Origin: Clostridiales bacterium | Lineage (GTDB): Bacteria; Bacillota; Clostridia; Oscillospirales; Oscillospiraceae | Direction of reading: 5' to 3' | Assembly (NCBI GenBank): GCA_021200895.1 | Contig: JAJQFX010000217.1 | Coordinates: 1-5,385, forward strand | DNA: 5,385 nt | Shown: positions 1 through 5,385 of the stretch, piece by piece | How the letters are laid out: each line of letters opens with the position of its first letter | Numbering within the stretch: the stretch's first letter is position 1 | Program-made: the position numbers and the translations under genes | Notes under the pieces: generated by a model | What the model saw: the letters and a program-made list of their open reading frames with translations, nothing else | Told to the model about the DNA's origin: nothing | Databases searched by the model: none

Positions 1-5
1 GGGTT

Positions 6-42
6 CTTAGGGAGGGGCGAGGCCCCGAAGCCCCTCCCTAAG
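6..42. other. Perfect 13-bp hairpin
   Basis: Positions 6-18 pair exactly with 30-42, leaving an 11-nt loop. On the + strand the stem is followed after a few bases by a pyrimidine stretch ending in tttt (51-54). It could therefore act as a weak terminator for a gene to the left of the window, but the T-run is not directly next to the stem. It may equally be just the first arm of the palindromic element. Confidence 0.6.
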
Positions 43-55
43 CCGCCCTCTTTTG

Positions 56-85
56 CTACTTTTCTCGGCGGAGCGAGAAAAGTAG
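56..85. other. Perfect 12-bp hairpin
   Basis: The sequence ctacttttctcg (56-67) is followed by a 6-nt loop and its exact reverse complement (74-85). The stem is AT-rich in the middle, unlike the surrounding GC-rich DNA, so it does not look like a chance product of base composition. No T-run follows on either strand, which argues against a simple intrinsic terminator. Confidence 0.6.
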
Positions 86-128
86 GCCCCGCCCTGGCAA
101 GGGCAAGCCGTTGTTCCTTCAAAGAACC

Positions 129-211
129 ACATCTAAGGAGAATCCACCCCTCCCCCCTTCGGGGGCGGCAGGCCCAGCGCCAACGCGGCAAGAAACCCTC
201 CGCATTTTCCC
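129..211. other. Non-coding stretch between the palindromic element and the asnS promoter
   Basis: No convincing gene is present. The only structure seen is a short C-run/G-run hairpin closed by a UUCG-type loop (about 154-165). A 93-codon minus-strand open frame (133-414) crosses this stretch but also runs antisense through the start of asnS and has no recognisable features, so it is not called. Confidence 0.5.
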
Positions 212-240
212 TTGTAAAACCGGCGCTTCTGTAGTAAAAT
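212..240 (+). promoter_or_regulatory. Probable sigma-A promoter of asnS
   Basis: A -35 box ttgtaa (212-217, 4 of 6 consensus bases) and a -10 box taaaat (235-240, 5 of 6) are separated by exactly 17 nt. This is the only AT-rich patch in a GC-rich intergenic region. A start near 247 would give a leader of about 50 nt. That is too short for a T-box or other large riboswitch, and no T-box sequence is visible. The promoter is inferred from sequence only. Confidence 0.7.
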
Positions 241-256
241 AGAGCCAGACTGTACA

Positions 257-272
257 GGGCGGCCCGCCGCCC
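257..272 (+). promoter_or_regulatory. GC hairpin in the asnS leader
   Basis: Positions 257-262 (gggcgg) pair with 267-272 (ccgccc) around a 4-nt loop, giving a six-pair all-GC stem inside the predicted 5' leader, about 12 nt upstream of the ribosome binding site. It leaves the Shine-Dalgarno sequence free. It may affect mRNA stability. In DNA this GC-rich, a short stem like this can also arise by chance. Confidence 0.35.
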
Positions 273-283
273 GCAGGAATAGA

Positions 284-291
284 GAAGGGGG
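284..291 (+). promoter_or_regulatory. Ribosome binding site that fixes the GTG start of asnS
   Basis: The purine-rich gaaggggg run ends 7 nt before the GTG at 299. This spacing supports the GTG start over any internal ATG, and the resulting protein begins with the MKRT-type N-terminus that leads directly into the OB-fold domain. Confidence 0.65.
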
Positions 292-298
292 ATTCCCT

Positions 299-1693
299 GT
301 GAAACGCACAACTGTTGCTTCCATCTTTGCCAGCCCCGACGCCTTTGCCGGTGAGACCGTCACCGTGGCCGGGTGGGTGCGGTCGCTCCGCAATATGAAG
401 ACCTTCGGCTTCATCGCCCTGAACGACGGCTCCCACTTTCAGTCCCTCCAGGTGGTGATGGACAAGTCCGCGCTGGAAAACTATGACGAGATCGCCAAAC
501 AGAACGTGGGCGCGGCCCTCATCGTCCGGGGAGTGCTGACCCTGACCCCGGAGGCCAAGCAGCCCTTCGAGCTGAAGGCTGCGGAGATTCAGGTGGAGGG
601 CAGCTCCACGCCGGACTACCCGCTGCAAAAGAAGCGGCACACCACTGAGTACCTCCGCACCATCCAGCACCTCCGGCCCAGGACGAACCTGTTCTCCGCC
701 GTGTTCCGGGTGCGGTCGGTGGCGGCCCACGCCATCCACTGCTTCTTCCAGGACCAGGGCTTCGTCTACGTCCACACCCCCATCATCACCGCCTCCGACT
801 GCGAGGGGGCCGGTGAGATGTTCCGGGTCACCACCCTGGACGCCCAGGACCCGCCCCGGAATCCCGACGGCACGGTGGATTACAGCCAGGACTTCTTCGG
901 CAAGGCCACCAGCCTCACCGTTTCCGGCCAGCTGAACTGTGAGAACTTCGCCATGGCCTTCGGCAAGGTGTACACCTTCGGCCCCACCTTCCGGGCGGAG
1001 AACTCCAACACCCAGCGCCACGCCGCCGAGTTCTGGATGATTGAGCCGGAAATCGCCTTCGCTGACCTGGAGGACGATATGGATTTGGCGGAGGACATGA
1101 TTAAGTATATCATCCGCTTCGTCATGGAGAAGTGCCCGGACGAGATGAACTTCTTCAACAGCTTTGTGGACAAGGGGCTGAAAGACCGCCTCCTCCATGT
1201 GGCGGACAGCGACTTTGGCCGCGTCACCTACACCGAGGCGGTGGACATCCTGCAAAAGTCCGGTCACAAGTTCGACTATCCCGTGTCCTGGGGCTGCGAC
1301 CTGCAGACGGAGCATGAGCGGTACCTGACGGAGGAGTATTTCAAGAAGCCGGTGTTCGTCACCGACTATCCCAAGGACATCAAAGCCTTCTATATGCGCC
1401 AAAACGAGGACGGCAAGACGGTGGCCGCAGCGGACTGCCTGGTGCCCGGCATCGGAGAAATCATCGGCGGTTCCCAGCGTGAGGAGCGGCTGGATTTGCT
1501 GGAGGCCCGCATTGCCGAGCTGGGCATGAATCCGGAGGACTATCGCTACTACTGCGACCTGCGCCGCTACGGCAGCTGCCGCCATGCCGGGTTCGGCCTG
1601 GGCTTTGAGCGGATGGTGATGTACCTCACCGGCGTGTCCAACATCCGGGACGTGCTGCCCCATCCCCGGACGGTTGGCAACGCGGAGTTCTAA
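299..1693 (+). CDS. asnS: Asparaginyl-tRNA synthetase (AsnRS)
   Basis: This class IIb aminoacyl-tRNA synthetase activates asparagine with ATP and charges tRNA-Asn in the cytoplasm. At 464 aa it has the normal full length for bacterial AsnRS. An N-terminal OB-fold anticodon-binding domain is visible from about residue 20 (VTVAGWVRSLRN). The catalytic domain follows from about 130. Motif 1 lies around 136-175, motif 2 around 227-251 (FGPTFRAENSNT, with the ATP-binding Arg at 232), and motif 3 around 431-445 (GFGLGFERMVMY, Arg 438). The C-terminus NIRDVLPHPRT...NAEF is the family signature and separates it from AspRS. The start is GTG, supported by the ribosome binding site at 284-291 and the promoter at 212-240. 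No truncation or frameshift is seen. It appears monocistronic: a strong hairpin follows and the next gene is on the opposite strand. Its presence indicates direct charging of tRNA-Asn, though it does not exclude the GatCAB route as well. Confidence 0.98.
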   Translation: MKRTTVASIFASPDAFAGETVTVAGWVRSLRNMKTFGFIALNDGSHFQSLQVVMDKSALENYDEIAKQNVGAALIVRGVLTLTPEAKQPFELKAAEIQVEGSSTPDYPLQKKRHTTEYLRTIQHLRPRTNLFSAVFRVRSVAAHAIHCFFQDQGFVYVHTPIITASDCEGAGEMFRVTTLDAQDPPRNPDGTVDYSQDFFGKATSLTVSGQLNCENFAMAFGKVYTFGPTFRAENSNTQRHAAEFWMIEPEIAFADLEDDMDLAEDMIKYIIRFVMEKCPDEMNFFNSFVDKGLKDRLLHVADSDFGRVTYTEAVDILQKSGHKFDYPVSWGCDLQTEHERYLTEEYFKKPVFVTDYPKDIKAFYMRQNEDGKTVAAADCLVPGIGEIIGGSQREERLDLLEARIAELGMNPEDYRYYCDLRRYGSCRHAGFGLGFERMVMYLTGVSNIRDVLPHPRTVGNAEF

Positions 1694-1696
1694 TTT

Positions 1697-1726
1697 CATA
1701 CGCAAATATACGCAAACATACGCAAA
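1697..1726 (+). repeat. Three tandem copies of a 10-bp unit (catacgcaaa)
   Basis: The units lie at 1697-1706, 1707-1716 and 1717-1726. The first and third are identical and the middle one differs only in its first base (t for c). They begin 3 nt after the asnS stop and run into the base of the terminator stem. They are non-coding. The 10-bp period is close to one helical turn, so a protein-binding array is possible. Replication slippage is the simpler explanation. Confidence 0.8.
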
Positions 1727-1768
1727 AGCCCGACATTGGCACGGGAAACCGTGCCAATGTCGGGCTTT
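1725..1768. terminator. Bidirectional intrinsic terminator between convergent genes
   Basis: A perfect 20-bp stem (1725-1744 with 1749-1768) is closed by a GAAA tetraloop. The stem has AAA at its base on the left and TTT on the right, so transcripts from either side end in a short U-run (three U on the + strand, four on the - strand). It starts 31 nt after the asnS stop and lies 18 nt beyond the stop of the minus-strand gene at 1787. This fits shared termination of asnS and of the converging operon. The U-tract is short, but the stem is very stable. Confidence 0.9.
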
Positions 1769-1786
1769 GATGGTCTCATTGCGGGT

Positions 1787-3109
1787 TCAGTCTGCGCCGC
1801 CGGACAGCCTGGCGTAGAGCGTCCTCACGGCGCTCTGCAGCGTCTCCCGGATATAGCCGGGCTGCTGCTGGGATTCGTGGCGGCCGGGCAGCACCCCCGC
1901 CGCGTCCCGGGCGAGAATGGCGTCGTCATAGATATAGCCGCTCTCCGCCAGCAGGTTGCCGTCGTGGTTCTGGACGATGGCGCCCTGGGGCAGCTGCTCC
2001 AATACTGCCCGCCCCAGGGAGGTGTACAGCTCGCCGCTGACCCCGGCCATCCACAGGGGGCCGATGCCCGTCAGATGGATGCGCACCTGGTAGGGGCTGC
2101 CGTCCTTGCCGGGGGTCTCCGCCCAGGCCACGCCGCCCCGGACGCTGCCCCGCTCCAGATTGCAGGAAATGCCCCGAATCACCCGGAGGGTGTCGGCGTA
2201 GTGCTGGGCGGCCAGGGTGTGCAGCATCATCACCGGCGCGGACTCCCCGGCGGGGAGGATGTACGGGGTCTGTGCCCCAGCATCCGGGTCGGGGTAGAAA
2301 ATTTCATTGGACAGGATGGGGTTCACATCCCCCGCCGCGCCGCTGCTCCACAGGGCCACCGCGCCGGGATAGGCCCGCTCCAGCATCTGGCTGACGTTGC
2401 CCCCCAGGTCGCTGCTGAGCAGCGTGCCGCCGTCTTTGCCGCACCGGTTCCGAATCAGCACGCAGTTATGCACTGCGTAGTTCGTCAGGAAGGCGATGGG
2501 AGTACCGTCCAGACCTTCGGCTTTCAGCACGAAGAGCCGCCGGTCTACGGGGGCGGAGAAGTCCCGCCCCAGCCCGCACTGGACAGTAACGGAGCCGTCC
2601 GGCTGGGTGACATAGTAGTCCTGCACCCGGCTGACGTTGATGTAGCTCTCACCGTTCCCCCAGCCCAGCCGGGCGGGGCGCAGCGCCTCCAGCGCCTCCC
2701 CCACCGCCTCCAGCAGCCGTTCCTGGAGGAACGATTCGTAGCGATGGGTGGCCTCCTGCACCTGGGCGGGCTTGCGCAGGATGAAGTTGGGCCCCTCGTT
2801 GGGCCGCCAGCCGCCGATGGGGGCGGTGTGGTTGTGAATGGCCAGGAGGGAGATATGGTGCGCCGGAATGCCGGTCTCCGCCGTAATGGCGTCCAGGTAC
2901 GCCTGGGGGCAGGGCACCTTGTCGCAGTCAAAGCAAATAATCAGCACCGTGTCCGCCCCGGCCCGGAGGGCCAGCACCCGCACATACAGGTCGTCCAGCA
3001 CCTCGGTAAAGGTCACGTCCTGGAGGCCCCGCAGCTGGGGCAGCCACTCCGTGGGCGGCGTGATGCAGCGCCGGGCTGCGCCGCAGAGGATAGGGGCATC
3101 GTTTCCCAT
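1787..3109 (-). CDS. Neutral/alkaline ceramidase-like protein (short form, catalytic Ser replaced by Asn)
   Basis: The 440-aa product matches the N-terminal catalytic domain of neutral/alkaline non-lysosomal ceramidases. Visible signatures are the N-terminal GAARRCITPP (10-19), the metal-site HNHTAP (His 92 and His 94), NYAVHNC (His 214), GAAGDVNP (257-264), SGEL (Glu 360) and GYIYDD (Tyr 392/394). By alignment from memory to the Pseudomonas aeruginosa enzyme, His 92, His 214, Glu 360 and one of the two tyrosines correspond to the zinc ligands. The nucleophile Ser of the GDVSPN motif is Asn 263 here. Known ceramidases are secreted and about 640-670 aa. This protein has no signal peptide and lacks the C-terminal domain, so it is probably a cytoplasmic metal-dependent enzyme with another substrate. 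The ATG lies 2 nt after the stop of the propeller gene, with GGAGGG inside that gene's end (3116-3121), implying translational coupling. Family assignment is strong; activity and substrate are unknown. Confidence 0.87.
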   Translation of the reverse strand: MGNDAPILCGAARRCITPPTEWLPQLRGLQDVTFTEVLDDLYVRVLALRAGADTVLIICFDCDKVPCPQAYLDAITAETGIPAHHISLLAIHNHTAPIGGWRPNEGPNFILRKPAQVQEATHRYESFLQERLLEAVGEALEALRPARLGWGNGESYINVSRVQDYYVTQPDGSVTVQCGLGRDFSAPVDRRLFVLKAEGLDGTPIAFLTNYAVHNCVLIRNRCGKDGGTLLSSDLGGNVSQMLERAYPGAVALWSSGAAGDVNPILSNEIFYPDPDAGAQTPYILPAGESAPVMMLHTLAAQHYADTLRVIRGISCNLERGSVRGGVAWAETPGKDGSPYQVRIHLTGIGPLWMAGVSGELYTSLGRAVLEQLPQGAIVQNHDGNLLAESGYIYDDAILARDAAGVLPGRHESQQQPGYIRETLQSAVRTLYARLSGGAD

Positions 3110-3111
3110 GG

Positions 3112-4344
3112 TTAGCCCTCCGCCGGAACGCCGGGGGTGTAGAACCGCAGCGCCGAGGGGGAGACGGCGGGAACCGTCTTGCCGGTGTCCGTCAGCAGGC
3201 CCTCCTCATCTGCGGAGAAAACCGTGATGTCGCCGGACACCATGTTGCCGGACAGCAGGAACCGTCCGTCCGGGGACAGGGCGACACCCCGGGGCAGGTT
3301 GCCCCGGCTCTGCACCAGCTGGCAAGGGGTGGGCTTTCCCGCCTCATCCAGGCGGCACACCACGATTAAGTTCAGCCCGCACAGGGTACAGTACAGCACC
3401 TTCCCGTTGGGGTGTACCATGATGTCCTGCGCCCCCACCGGCTTGCCCTCCACCATGCCGGGATCCTCCGGCAGCAGATAGACCTTGTCAAACCGCTCCA
3501 GTGCGCCGGTTTCCTCGTCATAGTGGAAGCTGTTCAGCTGGGCGTAATTCTCGTTGTTGACGTACAGCACCTGCTTCGTGGGGTGGAAGGCGGCGTACCG
3601 GGGGAAGCAGGCCACCTCCGGCGCTTCCCAGCAGCCCAGGGCCACCAGCTTGCCTTCCTCCCGGTCGATGCGGTAGGTATAGACCCGATCCATCCCCTTG
3701 TCGCAGACGGCCAGCATCTCCCCGCTGGGGCTGGCCACCACCGCATGAAGCCGGGAAATCACCTGCACCAGCTGGACGTGGCCGGACACCGGGTCCACGT
3801 TCACCTGGGAGTGGGGGCCTTTCCCGCCGGTGCCGGGGGTCAGCGCCACATCGCAGACCTCCCCCAGGCTACCGTCGGCGTTGATGCGGAACAGCACCAG
3901 CGCCGTATCGTCAAACAGCACCTCGTTGCCGAAGCTGCCGTCGGGGAGGCGGACGACCTTCGTGACGTGCCAGGGGTCTGCGCAGTGGCAGGTCACCAGG
4001 TACTTCCCGCTCTTGTCCAGGCACAGGTAGGACGGCTCCGGGGAGAGGGAGTCCTTCTGATTCATCAGGGTCAGCCGCCCGGTCTCCGGGTCGATGGCGA
4101 AGGCCAGCAGGTAGCCGCCTCCGCCGACCTCCCCCCGGCGCTCGCCGCACTCGTCATTGCTATAGAGGATGCCGCGTTGGGCGTCCAGCCAGAGCTGCCC
4201 CGCCGCTACCTCCGGGCAGACCGTCTCGATCAGTTCCAAATCACCGGTCTCCGGCGTGTAGGAAAAGACGGAAATGCCCTTGCCCTTAGCGGGCTTGGCC
4301 TGGAAGCTCCAGTTGCCCACATACAGAAACGTTTTACCTGCCAT
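3112..4344 (-). CDS. Lactonase-family seven-bladed beta-propeller protein
   Basis: The 410-aa product belongs to the lactonase / YbhE-type 6-phosphogluconolactonase beta-propeller family. The start MAGKTFLYVGNWS is a typical first strand. Repeated blade motifs are visible: YLCLDKSGKYLVT (106-118), HAVVASPSGEMLAV (200-213), PRYAAFHPTKQVLYV (248-262), DIMVHPNGKVLYC (307-319) and PRGVALSPDGRFLLSGN (351-367). The last two align well with E. coli Pgl as I recall it, including its PRG. The PRH of another Pgl blade is PRY here (248-250). The protein is about 80 residues longer than E. coli Pgl, apparently through extra segments near 127-150 and 179-199. No signal peptide or membrane segment is seen, so it is probably cytoplasmic. 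The ATG has AAGGAG at 4356-4361, 11 nt upstream. Members hydrolyse sugar lactones or related rings, but some are only structural, so the substrate is unassigned. It is downstream of one ceramidase-like gene and coupled to another. Confidence 0.88.
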   Translation of the reverse strand: MAGKTFLYVGNWSFQAKPAKGKGISVFSYTPETGDLELIETVCPEVAAGQLWLDAQRGILYSNDECGERRGEVGGGGYLLAFAIDPETGRLTLMNQKDSLSPEPSYLCLDKSGKYLVTCHCADPWHVTKVVRLPDGSFGNEVLFDDTALVLFRINADGSLGEVCDVALTPGTGGKGPHSQVNVDPVSGHVQLVQVISRLHAVVASPSGEMLAVCDKGMDRVYTYRIDREEGKLVALGCWEAPEVACFPRYAAFHPTKQVLYVNNENYAQLNSFHYDEETGALERFDKVYLLPEDPGMVEGKPVGAQDIMVHPNGKVLYCTLCGLNLIVVCRLDEAGKPTPCQLVQSRGNLPRGVALSPDGRFLLSGNMVSGDITVFSADEEGLLTDTGKTVPAVSPSALRFYTPGVPAEG

Positions 4345-4398
4345 GTTTGTTGTGTCTCCTTTCGCCCGTTCTACCGAGCGGGCGGTGATTGTTGTCTG
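4345..4398 (-). promoter_or_regulatory. Intergenic spacer with a hairpin just upstream of the propeller gene's ribosome binding site
   Basis: The 54-nt gap between the two minus-strand genes contains a 6-bp GC inverted repeat (4363-4368 with 4379-4384, 10-nt loop). It is followed directly by the AAAGGAG ribosome binding site. No T-run follows it and no clear promoter boxes are seen. I read it as an intra-operon spacer, where the hairpin may tune mRNA stability or the relative expression of the two genes. The structure is short and could be accidental. Confidence 0.4.
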
Positions 4399-5385
4399 TC
4401 AGCCGTGCAGCTCCTGGAGCAACGCCAACCCCTGCTCCGCGAACCGCTCCGCCGCGCCCTTGGCTACAAAGCTGCTCTGAGCCTCCCAGGTAAAGCGGTC
4501 ATAGGCCCCGGCATCCGGGATGTACTTAAAGCCGCCGTTCACCATGGTCACCAGGAAGGTGTGGGGATAGGGGGAGGCCGCCTGGATGGCCTGCTGGGTG
4601 GGCTGGTTCATCTCCGCCTTGCCAAAGACGAAAGCGTAGTCCCCAAAGGTCAGGGCAGACACGTCCACCTGCCGTTCGCCCTCCTCCAACGGATAATCCA
4701 TCCCCAGGGCAGGGGCCTTCTCGATGCGGGCCATAGCCTGCCAGGGGAAGGACGTGCAGGCGGCGCTCAGCCCGGCGGGGGCTTCCCCGGCGTCGGCCTG
4801 GGCCGCAATGGCGACGGCGTCGCTGCCCATCTCCGTCCCCAGGGCATCCACCAGGGCGAGGCCGTACTCCACGCCCTTGTCTACCGTTTGCACTGTGCCG
4901 TCGGGCTGCACCTCGTCCCACAGGGCGGTTTCCCGGGGTACATGGTTGGCTGCCGCGCTCATCAGGAACAGGGTGGGCGCGCCGTACTGGGCCTCCATCA
5001 CCTGGCAGGCCCTGCCCGCCACGTCGGAGGACACCAGGCGGAGGTTCTCCGCCATACCGGCGTTGTCAATAGCGCAGGTTTTCAGGGCGTAGCTGATGCA
5101 GAAGGCCACCGGCTGGCCGTCCGTGCCGGAGAAGCGCAGCACCGTCATCTCCCGGTTCGCCGCCTGGCTGCCGCCCCGGCCGATCCACCAGCCGGAGGGG
5201 GTCTCCTCATCCCGGTTGCAGTTGACGGCGCACTGGCCGGAGGCGCAGCCCACCGTCACCGGCTGGAGGGACGCCGCCGCCTGCTCCGCCGCCTGACGGA
5301 CGGCGGCCAGAACCGCCTCCCGGTGCAGCTTACCGGCCCGCTCCGCACCCTCCGGACGGACGAAGGGGGGTGCATCATCATGGGG
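4399..5385 (-). CDS. Divergent ceramidase-like paralog, N-terminus beyond the right window edge
   Basis: The frame is open from the stop TGA at 4399-4401 to the window edge with no stop codon, giving 328 visible residues; the true start is off the window. A GTG at 5257-5259 is internal, because homology continues upstream of it. The protein aligns with the 440-aa product: TDGQPVAFCISYALKTC with LDGTPIAFLTNYAVHNC, LVSSDVAGRACQVME with LLSSDLGGNVSQMLE, and a C-terminus with NGGFKYIPDAGAYDRFTWEAQ and GAAERFAEQGLALLQEL that is typical of the ceramidase family. Numbering from the edge, the metal-binding His is Lys 102 and the GDVNP loop is replaced by NHVPR (147-151). A Glu (in GKAEMNQ) and tyrosines near the C-terminus remain. 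It could be an enzyme with altered chemistry, a pseudo-enzyme partner of the 440-aa protein, or a binding protein. It is the first visible gene of the minus-strand operon. Confidence 0.85.
   Translation of the reverse strand, partial: PHDDAPPFVRPEGAERAGKLHREAVLAAVRQAAEQAAASLQPVTVGCASGQCAVNCNRDEETPSGWWIGRGGSQAANREMTVLRFSGTDGQPVAFCISYALKTCAIDNAGMAENLRLVSSDVAGRACQVMEAQYGAPTLFLMSAAANHVPRETALWDEVQPDGTVQTVDKGVEYGLALVDALGTEMGSDAVAIAAQADAGEAPAGLSAACTSFPWQAMARIEKAPALGMDYPLEEGERQVDVSALTFGDYAFVFGKAEMNQPTQQAIQAASPYPHTFLVTMVNGGFKYIPDAGAYDRFTWEAQSSFVAKGAAERFAEQGLALLQELHG

Larger units (their letters stand above)
2..128. repeat. Palindromic non-coding element, possibly a dispersed repeat
   Basis: This stretch has no plausible gene and is dominated by inverted repeats. 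Seven bases at 2-8 (ggttctt) are matched by their reverse complement at 122-128 (aagaacc), which may bound the unit. Inside are a perfect 13-bp stem (6-18 with 30-42), a perfect 12-bp stem (56-67 with 74-85) and a 5-bp stem with a 4-nt loop (91-95 with 100-104). An 8-base direct repeat, aggccccg, occurs at 20-27 and 84-91. The density of perfect stems suggests a structured RNA, or a small non-autonomous repeat of the REP/MITE kind. I recall similar ctacttttctc/gagaaaagtag palindromes between genes in gut Clostridia, but could not check. The element may continue past the left edge, so the boundaries are tentative. Confidence 0.55.

Noticed and set aside
6..104. CRISPR array
   Set aside because: The repeats here are inverted, not direct, are unequal in length and have no regular spacers.
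241..298. T-box or amino-acid-responsive leader for asnS
   Set aside because: The leader from the predicted start is only about 50 nt, and neither a T-box sequence nor a terminator/antiterminator pair is visible.
133..414. 93-codon minus-strand frame crossing the asnS promoter and start
   Set aside because: No ribosome binding site or family resemblance was found, and it overlaps the asnS start on the opposite strand.
119..1705. 528-codon minus-strand open frame covering all of asnS
   Set aside because: It is antisense to a clearly functional asnS, its translation has no recognisable domain and is rich in Gly, Val, His and Leu, and it starts inside the terminator region. Long antisense frames are expected in GC-rich genes.
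1736..3115. 459-codon plus-strand open frame opposite the ceramidase-like gene
   Set aside because: It starts within the terminator stem, its translation is low-complexity (Gly, Gln, Ala, Pro) and matches no family, while the minus-strand frame has clear family motifs and a ribosome binding site.
4399..5259. A complete 286-aa gene starting at the GTG at 5257-5259
   Set aside because: The frame stays open to the window edge, and residues upstream of this GTG align with the ceramidase-like paralog, so the GTG is an internal Val codon and the gene is truncated by the window.

Overview
The window is GC-rich DNA with tightly packed genes and codons that mostly end in G or C. The asparaginyl-tRNA synthetase is of the type found in Clostridia, ribosome binding sites are strong purine-rich sequences, and a hairpin-rich non-coding element sits at the left edge. 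Together these suggest a high-GC gut clostridium, perhaps of the Oscillospiraceae (Flavonifractor/Lawsonibacter/Oscillibacter relatives). That assignment is inference: no rRNA or other phylogenetic marker beyond AsnS is present.

Layout. Positions 1-298 contain no gene. They hold a compact palindromic element (about 2-128) with two perfect long hairpins, then a GC-rich stretch, then a good sigma-70/sigma-A promoter (212-240) and a short leader for asnS. asnS (299-1693, + strand) is complete and starts at GTG. It is followed by three tandem copies of a 10-bp unit and a perfect 20-bp stem with a GAAA loop, which probably terminates transcription from both sides because the next gene converges on it.

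From 1787 to the right edge everything is on the minus strand and reads as one probable operon. In transcription order it holds: (i) a gene cut by the right window edge (4399-5385), a divergent relative of the neutral-ceramidase-like family; (ii) a 410-aa lactonase-family beta-propeller protein (3112-4344); (iii) a 440-aa neutral-ceramidase-like protein (1787-3109), whose ATG lies 2 nt after the stop codon of the propeller gene. The operon promoter lies outside the window, to the right.

The most interesting content is this operon. Two paralogous ceramidase-fold proteins flank a lactonase-like propeller. The 440-aa paralog keeps the recognisable metal ligands but has Asn where the catalytic Ser of characterised neutral ceramidases sits. 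The other paralog has lost one metal-binding His (now Lys) and the whole GDxxP loop. All three appear cytoplasmic or lack a visible signal peptide (the N-terminus of the truncated one is not visible). The set may be a small-molecule amide, ester or lactone hydrolysis pathway rather than ceramide degradation, but the substrate cannot be read from the sequence.
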